Origin: Pseudomonas poae
GTDB lineage: Bacteria; Pseudomonadota; Gammaproteobacteria; Pseudomonadales; Pseudomonadaceae
Assembly: GCA_028869255.1 (NCBI GenBank)
Contig: CP110972.1
Span: 5,001-69,000 of the forward strand
Reading direction: 5' to 3'
Length of the DNA: 64,000 nucleotides
Within the stretch, counting starts at the first letter, position 1. Each line of letters opens with the position of its first letter. Below the pieces are notes generated by a model. It was not told where the DNA came from, made no database searches, and saw nothing but the letters and a program-made list of their open reading frames with translations. This document shows, one piece after another, positions 30,258 to 38,382 of the stretch. A program made the position numbers and the translations under genes.

Positions 30258-31662
30258 GTGACCACGCCAGACCACGGCTTTGCCGAGATCACCCACCGCG
30301 AACTGGGCTTGAGGCGCCAGCTCACCAGCGGCCAGATGAGCATGATCGCCATCGGTGGCGCCATCGGCACCGGGCTGTTTATGGGCAGCGCCTACGCCAT
30401 CGGCTATGCCGGGCCGAGTGTGTTGGTGAGCTATGCCATCGGCGCATTGATCACCTTGCTGCTGATGGGCTGCCTGGCGGAAATGACGGTGGCGCATTCC
30501 ACCTCCGGCTCCTTTGGTGCCTATGCCGAGTTCTATATCAGCCCGTTGGCCGGGTTTCTGGTGCGCTATGCCTACTGGGCGGCGATTGTGCTGGCGGTGG
30601 GGGCTGAGGTCACTGCGGTGGCGATGTACATGAAGTACTGGTTCGCCAACGTGCCGGAGTGGGTGTGGATTGTGTCGTTTTCCAGTGTGCTGATCCTGCT
30701 CAACGCCATCAGCGTGAAGACCTTCGGTAACTTCGAATACTGGTTCTCGACCATCAAGATCAGCGCCATCGTCGGCTTCCATCCTGCTCGCGGTGTATGT
30801 GGTGTTCGGTTCCGGCAACCCGCAGTACGGGGTGCAGAATTACACGGCGCATGACGGCTTTTTCCCGCATGGCTTGAGCGGCATGTGGATCGCGGTGATC
30901 GTGTCGATCTTCAGCTACCTGAGTGTGGAGATGATCGCAGTGGCCGCCGGTGAAGCCGCCGACCCGGAGCAGGCGGTGAAGAAAGCTTTTCGCGCCACCA
31001 TCGTGCGGCTGGTGGTGTTTTACCTGCTGACTTTGGCGCTGATGCTGGCCATCGTGCCGTGGAACCAGGCCGGCCAGGCCCAGAGCCCGTTTGTCACGGT
31101 GATGCAGACCATCGGCATTCCCGGCGCGACCGGGGTGATGAACTTCGTGATTCTGATCGCCGCACTCTCGGCCATGAACAGCCAGCTCTATATCACCACG
31201 CGCATGATGTTCAGCTTGTCCCGCGCAGGCTTTGCGCCCAAGTCCATGGGTGCCTTGAGCAAGAGCGGCATTCCGCTGAACGCACTGCTGCTGTCCAGCT
31301 CGGGCATTGCCCTGGCGACGTTGCTGAACGTGGTGTACCCGCAAAGCTCGTTCACGCTGATGATGGCGATCTCGATGTTTGGCGCGATCTTTACCTGGTT
31401 CATGATCTTCCTCACGCACCTGTTCTTCCGCCGTTATCGCAAGCGCCATGGTGGGCCGAAGCTGTCGTTCCAACTGCGCCTGTTTCCCTACAGCACACTG
31501 CTGGGCCTGGTGCTGATGGGCGCGGTGATGATCACCACGTATTTCACCGAGGCGTTCAAGATGACCTTGGTGTTCGGCGTGCCGTTCCTGCTGATTCTGT
31601 CGGCGGTGTATTACGGGTTTTTCCGGGGCAGGGCCAAGGCGTCGAACAAGGCTTTGGCGTAA
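30258..31662 (+). pseudogene. Amino acid permease (APC family), frameshifted
   Basis: A 12-helix amino acid permease starting at GTG 30258 with AAAGGGG 8-9 nt upstream. It has the family opening LTSGQMSMIAIGGAIGTGLFMGSA. After STIKISAIVGF the frame breaks at 30777-30780 (TTCC): one extra C moves the remainder (ILLAVYVVFGSGNPQYG onward, including VEMIAVAAGEAADPEQAVKKAFR) into another frame ending at 31662. Corrected length is 467 aa. Placed after kynU, it may import tryptophan or a kynurenine-pathway amino acid (inference). Its 3' end overlaps the convergent LysR gene by 52 nt. Confidence 0.88.
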
Positions 31663-32498
31663 CCCGGCAATTGCTCGAAGGAGCGGGCGCATAACAGCAG
31701 CTTGCGGCGGGCCCAGTCTTCTTGCAGAGGGTGTGCCTTGAAGCGGCGCGCAGGCGGCCAGCGCGTCAGTGCGGCCTGGGGCACGATACCCAGGCCGGCG
31801 CCGCCTGCGACCATGCGAATCAACCCGTCAAAACCATCGGCGCGGATCCGTGTTTGCAGGCGAAAGCCCGCGTGCAGCGCCTGTTCCTCCAGGTACACCG
31901 CCAGCGCGCTGTTGGCGGCCAGGCCCACGTAGTCATATTGCAGGCTGTCGATGAAACTCGCCGTCGCCAACGGGTGGTCAAGGGGCATGATCAGCACCAG
32001 TGGGTCGTCACGAAACGCCAGGGTCTGCAGGCCGTGAGTGTCTACGGCGTCGGAAATAATCCCGAGGTCCGCCGTGCCCTGGCGCAGCGCCTGAGTGATG
32101 CGCAGGCTGGGCAACTCTTGCAGGTCGATGTCGAGGTTGGGGTGCTCGCGCAAAAAATCCGCGAGCAACTCCGGCAGGTATTCGCTGAGGGCGGTGGTGT
32201 TGCACAGCAGGCGCACTTGGCCTTTGACGCCGTTGGCGTATTCGGCGAGGTCTTGTTGCAGGTGTTCGGCTTGTTGCAGCAGCAGGCGGGCGTGGCGGGC
32301 CAGAGCCTTTCCGGCTGCCGTGGGCGTGACGCCTCGGCGGCCACGCTGCAGAAACTCGATGCCGAGTGAAGCCTCCATCGCACGGATGCGCGCACTGGCA
32401 GCGGCCAGGGATAAATGGCTGCGGGCCGCGCCGGCGGTGATGTTGCCGGTGTCGAGGATGTGCAGGTAGAGGCGCAGGTCGATCAGGTCAAAGTGCAT
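31611..32498 (-). CDS. LysR-type transcriptional regulator
   Basis: A 295-aa LysR protein with N-terminal HTH (MHFDLIDLRLYLHILDTGN, then SLAAASARIRAMEASLGIEFLQR) and a C-terminal substrate-binding domain (GVKGQVRLLCNTTALSEYLP). ATG 32498 has AAAGG upstream. It resembles the HTH_1 regulators that sit next to TauE/SafE-type exporters, and here it is divergent from one at 32681. Its target is therefore probably that exporter (inference). Confidence 0.9.
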   Translation of the reverse strand: MHFDLIDLRLYLHILDTGNITAGAARSHLSLAAASARIRAMEASLGIEFLQRGRRGVTPTAAGKALARHARLLLQQAEHLQQDLAEYANGVKGQVRLLCNTTALSEYLPELLADFLREHPNLDIDLQELPSLRITQALRQGTADLGIISDAVDTHGLQTLAFRDDPLVLIMPLDHPLATASFIDSLQYDYVGLAANSALAVYLEEQALHAGFRLQTRIRADGFDGLIRMVAGGAGLGIVPQAALTRWPPARRFKAHPLQEDWARRKLLLCARSFEQLPGYAKALFDALALPRKNP

Positions 32499-32528
32499 GG
32501 CGGTAGCCTTTGGGTGACTGGACTGGCC

Positions 32529-32599
32529 CCATCGCGGGCAAGCCCGCTCCCACATTGGAATGCGTTTCAAATGTGGGAGCGGGCTTGCTCGCGAAGAGG
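32529..32599. repeat. REP doublet between LysR and TauE/SafE genes
   Basis: Inverted arms in the tail-to-head orientation (ATCGCGGGCAAGCCCGCTCCCACA then TGTGGGAGCGGGCTTGCTCGCGA) with a short AT-rich centre. The arms point opposite to most doublets here. It lies inside a divergent promoter gap. Confidence 0.83.
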
Positions 32600-32680
32600 C
32601 CATCAGCCTCATGCAAAACAAGAGGCTGCCTCAGTATATGGCGAATTTCCGACCTCATCGAAATCCCCCACAATCCCCCC

Positions 32681-33445
32681 ATGAATACCTTCCTAGCGTT
32701 CTACCAAAACCTCGGCACCGCCTTGACCCTGCTGGTGATCGGCACGTTCCTGCTGGCCGGCACCGTCAAGGGCGTGATTGGCCTGGGCTTGCCTACCGTG
32801 GCCATGGGCATGCTCGGCCTGGCTATGCTTCCGGCGCAGGCTGCGGCGTTGTTGATCATTCCGTCGACGGTCACCAATCTTTGGCAATTGGCCTTCGGCG
32901 GACACTTGAGCGCGTTGCTTAGGCGCCTGTGGCCGATGCTGTTGTTGATCTTCTTCGGTACCGGGCTCGGCACGGTGTGGCTGGGCATGGACGGGGGGCA
33001 CTGGGTGGTCCGTGCGTTGGGCGGCGCCTTGTTGGTGTATGCGTTGAGCGGGCTGTTCTTGCCCGCCTTCAAGATCAAGCCAGAGGCCGAACGCTGGCTG
33101 GGCCCGGTGTGTGGGCTGGTCACGGGGGTGATCACCTCGGCCACCGGCGTGTTTGTGATTCCGGCCGTGCCGTACCTGCAAGCCTTGGGTCTGGACCGCG
33201 ACCAACTGGTGCAGGCGCTGGGGCTCTCATTCAGCGTGTCGACGCTGGCGCTGGCCGCCGGGTTGGCCTGGCGTGGCACTTTGGGTGGTGGCGAAATCAA
33301 TGCGTCGCTGTTGGCTCTGTTGCCTGCGCTGCTGGGCATGTGGCTCGGCCAGGTGCTGCGCCGGCGCATCAGTGCGGTGCTGTTCAAGCGGGTGTTTTTT
33401 GTCGGTATGGCGCTGCTGGGTGGTCACTTGTTGATCAGCGGATAA
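32681..33445 (+). CDS. TauE/SafE-family membrane transporter
   Basis: A 254-aa polytopic protein with about eight hydrophobic helices and the family's duplicated four-helix layout. The first half has GTVKGVIGLGLPTVAMGML near residues 28-46 and the second half GLVTGVITSATGVFVIPAVPYLQ near 145-168. Members export sulfite, sulfoacetate or related organic anions, but the substrate here is unknown. ATG 32681 has no strong ribosome site. Divergent from a LysR gene. Confidence 0.87.
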   Translation: MNTFLAFYQNLGTALTLLVIGTFLLAGTVKGVIGLGLPTVAMGMLGLAMLPAQAAALLIIPSTVTNLWQLAFGGHLSALLRRLWPMLLLIFFGTGLGTVWLGMDGGHWVVRALGGALLVYALSGLFLPAFKIKPEAERWLGPVCGLVTGVITSATGVFVIPAVPYLQALGLDRDQLVQALGLSFSVSTLALAAGLAWRGTLGGGEINASLLALLPALLGMWLGQVLRRRISAVLFKRVFFVGMALLGGHLLISG

Positions 33446-33568
33446 GTCACGAGTGAGCGGGAGATTCGTGCGTTCTGGTCAAATGTATTTTGCCGCGCCG
33501 CTGCTTACTCCCAGAGGGCCGGGTCGATAGTCTGCCGCCAGACATTTCTAACCCTCTGGATCGCTCCC

Positions 33569-34159
33569 ATGAAAAAAGTTCTCCTGCTGAACGGTGGCAA
33601 GAAATTCGCCCACTCGGATGGCCGCTATAACGCCACCTTGCATGATGCTGCGGTGGCCGTGCTCGACCGTGGCGGCTTCGACGTCAAAGTCACCCAGATC
33701 GACGAAGGCTACGACGTGGCCGAAGAGGTCGCCAAGTTTCTCTGGGCCGACGTGATCATCTACCAGATGCCCGGCTGGTGGATGGGCGCGCCGTGGATCG
33801 TCAAGAAGTACATCGACGAAGTGTTCACCGAAGGCCATGGCAGCCTGTACGCCAGCGACGGCCGCACCCGTTCCGATTCATCGCAGAAATACGGCAGCGG
33901 GGGGCTGGTTCAGGGCAAGCAGTACATGCTGTCGCTGACCTGGAATGCGCCGCAGCAAGCCTTCGACGACCCGGCCGACTTCTTTGAGGCCAAAGGTGTG
34001 GACGCCGTGTACTTCCCGTTCCACAAGGCCAATGAGTTCCTCGGCATGACCGGCTTGCCGACCTTCCTCTGCGTAGACGTGATGAAACGCCCGGCCATCG
34101 AGGCCGACGTGGTGCGCTATGAGCAGCATCTGGCGCAGGTGTTCAATTTCTCGGTGTAA
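33569..34159 (+). CDS. mdaB: NAD(P)H:quinone oxidoreductase MdaB
   Basis: Flavodoxin-fold quinone reductase of the MdaB family, which reduces quinones by two electrons and protects against oxidative stress. The 196-aa protein starts KKVLLLNGGKKFAHSDGRYN and has the signature YQMPGWWMGAPWIVKKYIDEVFT near 64-86 and the later FLGMTGLPTFLCVDVMK segment. A LysR gene follows 30 nt downstream on the same strand. Confidence 0.92.
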   Translation: MKKVLLLNGGKKFAHSDGRYNATLHDAAVAVLDRGGFDVKVTQIDEGYDVAEEVAKFLWADVIIYQMPGWWMGAPWIVKKYIDEVFTEGHGSLYASDGRTRSDSSQKYGSGGLVQGKQYMLSLTWNAPQQAFDDPADFFEAKGVDAVYFPFHKANEFLGMTGLPTFLCVDVMKRPAIEADVVRYEQHLAQVFNFSV

Positions 34160-34189
34160 GCTGCGCTGAACCGATAACGAGGACCGCCT

Positions 34190-35086
34190 GTGAAAGCCCG
34201 ATCCGATGAGCTACAGATCTTCGTCAGCGTGATTGAGTGCGGCTCGATTTCCGCGGCGGCGGAGCAGGTCGGGCAGACGCCGTCGGCGGTCAGCCGCACC
34301 TTGTCGCGCCTGGAAGCCAAGCTCGACACCACGCTGATCAACCGTACCACGCGGCGCATGGACCTGACCGAGGAGGGCAAGTACTTCTTCGAACAGGCCA
34401 AGGTGATCCTGGCGCAGATGGAGGAGCTGGAAGAGCGCCTGTCGTCACGCCAGAAAAAACCCGCTGGGCGCCTGCGCATCAATGCTGCCGTGCCCTTCAT
34501 GCTGCATGGGATCGTGCCGTACATCGCCGAATTTCGCAGCTTGTACCCGGACATCCAGCTGGAACTGAACAGTGATGACTTGATCATCGACCTGCTGGAG
34601 CAGAGCACCGACATTGCGATTCGCATCGGAGCCCTGGCCGATTCCACCTTGCATGCCCGTTCCCTGGGCTGTACGCCGCTGCATATCCTCGCCAGCCCCG
34701 ACTACCTCAACCAATTCGGCACGCCGTCTACGGTGGCCGGGTTGGCGGAGCACACGTTGCTGGGCTTCACCCAGACCGAGACCCTCAACCACTGGCCGCT
34801 GCGCCACGTGGAAGGTGACCGCTGGCTGATCCAGCCGAGCATTGCCGCCTCCAGCGGCGAAACCCTGCGCCAGCTGGCGCTGGAGGGGCAGGGTATTTGC
34901 TGCCTGTCCAACTTCATGACCATCGAAGACATCAACGCGGGGCGCCTGGTGCCGGTGCTGGAAGCCTACAACAGCGGCTATCGACAGCCGATCCACGCGG
35001 TGTTCTACCGCAACTCGCAATTGGCGCTGCGCATCCAGTGCTTCCTGGACTTCATTCAGGCCAAGCTGGTGCGGTACGCCTGCTGA
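34190..35086 (+). CDS. LysR-type transcriptional regulator
   Basis: 298-aa LysR protein starting at GTG 34190 with GAGGA upstream. HTH SVIECGSISAAAEQVGQTPSAVSRTLSRLEAKL occupies residues about 14-46. The effector domain has AGRLRINAAVPFMLHGIVPYI and a late AVFYRNSQLALRIQCFLDF, the CrgA/DmlR-like subgroup. It lies between mdaB and an epimerase gene, all on one strand, and may control either. Confidence 0.9.
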   Translation: MKARSDELQIFVSVIECGSISAAAEQVGQTPSAVSRTLSRLEAKLDTTLINRTTRRMDLTEEGKYFFEQAKVILAQMEELEERLSSRQKKPAGRLRINAAVPFMLHGIVPYIAEFRSLYPDIQLELNSDDLIIDLLEQSTDIAIRIGALADSTLHARSLGCTPLHILASPDYLNQFGTPSTVAGLAEHTLLGFTQTETLNHWPLRHVEGDRWLIQPSIAASSGETLRQLALEGQGICCLSNFMTIEDINAGRLVPVLEAYNSGYRQPIHAVFYRNSQLALRIQCFLDFIQAKLVRYAC

Positions 35087-35189
35087 TTCGTGACCGGCGC
35101 GCAAGATTGAATTGGGCAGCGGGGCCTTATTCGACAGGGAGGGGTCCTTGATACTGGGCCCATCACTTACCCAGTCAGGAGCACCCTCC

Positions 35190-36083
35190 ATGAACGTATT
35201 CATCACCGGCGCCGCAGGCTTTATCGGCGGCTCCATCGCCACCGGCCTGGTCAAGGCCGGCCATCACGTCACCGGGCTGGTACGCAGCGCCGACCAAGCC
35301 GCTGAAATGACCGCACTGGGCATCACCCCGGTAATCGGCACCCTCGACGACAGCGCCGTATTGACCGAGCAGGCACAGAAGGCCGACGCGGTGATCAACG
35401 CCGCGAGCAGCGACCATCGTGGCGCCGTGGAAACCTTGTTGGGCGCCTTGAACGGTTCGAACAAGCCGTTCCTGCACACCAGCGGCTCGAGCATCGTCGG
35501 CGACGCGTCGGGCGGCAAGGCCAGCGATGTCATCTACTTCGAAGACAACCTGCCGGCGCCGACCGTCGACAAGGCTGCCCGCGTGGCCATCGACAACCTG
35601 ATCCTGGCCGCCGCCCAAGACGGCGTGAATTCGGCCGTAATCTGCAACACCCTGATCTACGGCCACAGCCTGGGTGTGAAACGCGACAGCGTGCAATTGC
35701 CACGTTTGCTCAAGCAGGCACGCAAGAGTGGGGTGGTGCGCCATGTGGGGACCGGCCAGAACATCTGGTCCAACGTGCATATCGAAGACGTGGTGGCGCT
35801 GTACCTGCTGGCGCTGACCAAGAACGTACCGGGCACGTTCTATTTTGTGGAAAGCAGCGAAGCGGCGTTTGTCGACATGACCACGGCCATCGCCGAGGCC
35901 CTGAACCTGGGCAAACCGCAGGATTGGCCGTTGGCTGAGGCTGAAGCCGAGTGGGGCTATGAAATGGCCAACTATGGCCTGGGCTCCAACAGCCGGGTGC
36001 GCGGCAAGCATGCGCGTGAGTTGCTGGGCTGGGCGCCGCAGCGGACGTCGGTGGTGGAGTGGATTCGTCACGAGATGGTGTGA
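35190..36083 (+). CDS. NAD-dependent epimerase/dehydratase (extended SDR)
   Basis: 297-aa extended short-chain dehydrogenase with the N-terminal cofactor motif TGAAGFIGGSIATGL (residues 6-20). The catalytic YxxxK is missing at the expected place (the region reads TVDKAARVAIDNLIL), so this is an atypical member. Later landmarks are NTLIYGHSLGVKRDS and WSNVHIEDVVALY. AGGAG at 35177-35181 supports ATG 35190. Substrate unknown. Confidence 0.85.
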   Translation: MNVFITGAAGFIGGSIATGLVKAGHHVTGLVRSADQAAEMTALGITPVIGTLDDSAVLTEQAQKADAVINAASSDHRGAVETLLGALNGSNKPFLHTSGSSIVGDASGGKASDVIYFEDNLPAPTVDKAARVAIDNLILAAAQDGVNSAVICNTLIYGHSLGVKRDSVQLPRLLKQARKSGVVRHVGTGQNIWSNVHIEDVVALYLLALTKNVPGTFYFVESSEAAFVDMTTAIAEALNLGKPQDWPLAEAEAEWGYEMANYGLGSNSRVRGKHARELLGWAPQRTSVVEWIRHEMV

Positions 36084-36107
36084 TGTTCGCTTGAGACTGT
36101 GGTGCTG

Positions 36108-36192
36108 CCTTCGCGAGCAAGCCCGCTCCCACAGTTGACTGCATTCCAAAGTTGGAACCCGGTCAACTGTGGGAGCGGGCTTGCTCGAGAAG
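36108..36192. repeat. REP doublet upstream of the SulP gene
   Basis: Inverted arms TTCGCGAGCAAGCCCGCTCCCACAG and CTGTGGGAGCGGGCTTGCTCGAG around a GGTTCCAAC-like inner stem, between the epimerase and transporter genes. Confidence 0.84.
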
Positions 36193-36290
36193 AAGGCAAC
36201 TCGGTCCATCTTTTGTTACACATTACTGGCCCCACCCACTGCAATTCCGTACCATCCCCCGCCTTATTCCCCGCAATTCCCTGGTACCTC

Positions 36291-37736
36291 ATGAACCTCA
36301 CCCGTCTGCGCGCCGACGCCCTGGCCGGCCTCACCACGTCTTTCGCGTTGCTGCCCGAATGCATCGCCTTTGCCCTGGTGGCCCACCTCAACCCGCTGAT
36401 GGGGCTCTACGGCGCCTTTATCATCTGCACCCTCACCGCGTTGTTCGGCGGCCGCCCCGGGATGGTCTCGGGGGCGGCCGGCTCGATGGCGGTGGTGATC
36501 GTCGCGTTGGTGGTGCAGCACGGCGTGGAGTATTTGCTGGCCACGGTGCTGCTGGGCGGGCTGATCATGGTCGCGTTCGGCCTGCTGCGCCTGGGCAAGT
36601 TGGTGCGCATGGTGCCGCATTCGGTGATGCTGGGGTTCGTCAACGGCCTGGCGATCATCATTGCCCTGGCGCAGTTGGAGCATTTCAAAAGCGGTGAAAC
36701 CTGGCTCAGCGGCACGCCGCTGTATGTGATGACCGGGCTGGTGCTGGTGACCATGGCCATTGTCTACCTGCTGCCGCGCATCACCCGTGCCGTGCCGCCC
36801 GCGTTGGTGGCCATCCTGGGTGTCGGCCTGGCGGTGTACCTGCTCGGCCTGCCGACGCGTACCTTGGGCGACATGGCCCACATCGCCGGTGGCCTGCCGA
36901 CGTTTGCGCTGCCGCAGATCCCCTGGACCCTGGAAACCCTTGGCATCATCGCGCCCTACGCGTTTCTGATGGCCATGGTGGGCTTGCTGGAAACCTTGCT
37001 GACCCTGAACCTCACCGACGAAATCACCGAAACCCGTGGCTACCCCGACCGCGAAAGCGTGGCCCTGGGCGCGGCGAATATGGTCTCGGGCCTGTTCGGT
37101 GGCATGGGCGGTTGCGCGATGATCGGGCAAACCGTGATCAACCTCAGCTCCGGTGGGCGCGGGCGTTTCTCCGGGGTGTTTGCCGGGGTGATGATCCTGT
37201 TGTTCATTCTGTTTCTGTCGCCGCTGATTGAGCGGATCCCGCTGGCGGCGTTGGTGGGCGTGATGTTTGTGGTGTCTCAGCAGACCTTCGCCTGGGCGTC
37301 GTTGCGGGTGATCAACAAGGTGCCGCTCAATGACGTGCTGGTGATTATCGCGGTGACGGTGATCACGGTGTTTACCGACCTGGCGACTGCCGTGCTGTGC
37401 GGCATTGTGATTGCGGCGCTGAATTTTGCCTGGCAACAGGCGCGTGAGCTGTATGCCGACGAGCACCTGGAAGCCGACGGCAGCAAACTCTATCGCCTGC
37501 ACGGCACGCTGTTCTTTGCCTCGACCACGCCGTTCCTGAACCAGTTCGACCCGGCCAATGACCCGGCCCAGGTCACGCTCGACTGCCGTCACCTGAGCTT
37601 CGTCGATTATTCAGCGATTGCTGCGTTGATGACCCTGCGCGAGCGCTACAGCAAGGCCGGCAAGCATCTGCGGGTGCTGCACTTGTCCGAGCGCTGCAAG
37701 AAGCTGCTCAAGCGCGCCCGCGTACACCACGACTGA
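36291..37736 (+). CDS. SulP-family anion transporter with STAS domain
   Basis: 481-aa inner-membrane SLC26/SulP protein. About ten to twelve hydrophobic helices cover residues 10-390, including the SulP pattern LLPECIAFALVAHLNPLMGLY and LLETLLTLNLTDEITETRG. A cytoplasmic STAS domain at about 395-480 has VTLDCRHLSFVDYSAIAAL. Substrates in the family include sulfate, bicarbonate and dicarboxylates; none can be chosen here. Its 3' end overlaps the convergent LprI-like gene as written. Confidence 0.92.
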   Translation: MNLTRLRADALAGLTTSFALLPECIAFALVAHLNPLMGLYGAFIICTLTALFGGRPGMVSGAAGSMAVVIVALVVQHGVEYLLATVLLGGLIMVAFGLLRLGKLVRMVPHSVMLGFVNGLAIIIALAQLEHFKSGETWLSGTPLYVMTGLVLVTMAIVYLLPRITRAVPPALVAILGVGLAVYLLGLPTRTLGDMAHIAGGLPTFALPQIPWTLETLGIIAPYAFLMAMVGLLETLLTLNLTDEITETRGYPDRESVALGAANMVSGLFGGMGGCAMIGQTVINLSSGGRGRFSGVFAGVMILLFILFLSPLIERIPLAALVGVMFVVSQQTFAWASLRVINKVPLNDVLVIIAVTVITVFTDLATAVLCGIVIAALNFAWQQARELYADEHLEADGSKLYRLHGTLFFASTTPFLNQFDPANDPAQVTLDCRHLSFVDYSAIAALMTLRERYSKAGKHLRVLHLSERCKKLLKRARVHHD

Positions 37737-38134
37737 TTCAGCACCTGTGGGTTATGGCCCCACCGCAGGTCTTCCAGTTCCTGGGCGCGGGTCTGGGTCA
37801 TGTCCAGCACACAGCCGGAGCCGTTGACCTGGTCGATGGTGCCGCCGGTGGCCGAGCCTGCGAAGGCGCAATTGGCGTCGCGGTATTTGATCCACAGGCG
37901 CTGCACGTCCTGCAGTTGCTGCTTGCGTGTGCCTTCCAGGGCGGCGAGCGCGGTTTTGTAGGCGCGGTTCAGGCGATCGTCCTGCACCTTGGCTTCCTTG
38001 GCGTTGCAACTGACCATGTCGGAGGTGGTGTTGGCGCCGTCCATGCATTTTTTCAACGCCGCGTTATCGGCGGCCGACGCGGCGCCGCACAAGGCTAGAA
38101 GCAGGGCGCCGGCGGTGAGGGAGGTGCGAATCAT
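37646..38134 (-). CDS. LprI-like (DUF1311) secreted protein, possibly with a corrupted 3' end
   Basis: Signal peptide (MIRTSLTAGALLLALCGAASAAD) followed by a DUF1311 domain with the family's paired cysteines (KKCMDGANTTSDMVSCNAKE, ANCAFAG and GSGCVLDMTQTRAQELEDL). LprI members inhibit lysozyme, though many are uncharacterised. As written it is 162 aa and runs 91 nt into the convergent SulP gene. DUF1311 proteins normally end soon after ELEDL. A one-base loss near 37763 would instead give a stop (TAA) at 37752 and 127 aa, so the last 35 residues may be artefact. ATG 38134. Confidence 0.78.
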   Translation of the reverse strand: MIRTSLTAGALLLALCGAASAADNAALKKCMDGANTTSDMVSCNAKEAKVQDDRLNRAYKTALAALEGTRKQQLQDVQRLWIKYRDANCAFAGSATGGTIDQVNGSGCVLDMTQTRAQELEDLRWGHNPQVLNQSWCTRARLSSFLQRSDKCSTRRCLPALL

Positions 38135-38298
38135 GGTCGATTTTCCTGGGCATGAGTGGATGCGCCTTCTATGACTCAATGGCTGTGGTTGAGTTTCCAA
38201 CGTCCTGCGATCTTCATGTAAGAACACCCCCCGAATTTTCATCTGCCGCCGTGGGGCATATCCCAATGCGACAGCGCTTATCCATGGGCGAAAATTAC

Positions 38299-38315
38299 TT
38301 TCATAAAAATTGAAA
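38299..38315. promoter_or_regulatory. Candidate RpiR-type operator TTTCA-N7-TGAAA
   Basis: The inverted repeat TTTCA / TGAAA with an AT-rich 7-nt centre lies 68 bp upstream of the GntP start. RpiR-family regulators bind such AT-rich palindromes, and an RpiR gene is second in this operon. The assignment is inferred from position and symmetry. Confidence 0.5.
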
Positions 38316-38382
38316 ACACTCCTCGGTAATGATTTATGAGTTTCACAACCAATTCGACGTGACCCTTTCCGAGGAGTACCGC

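Noticed and set aside
28824..30818. 664-codon minus-strand frame opposite kynU and the permease start
   Set aside because: Low-complexity His/Gln/Arg-rich text typical of GC-rich antisense frames; no motif, and kynU is certain on the other strand.
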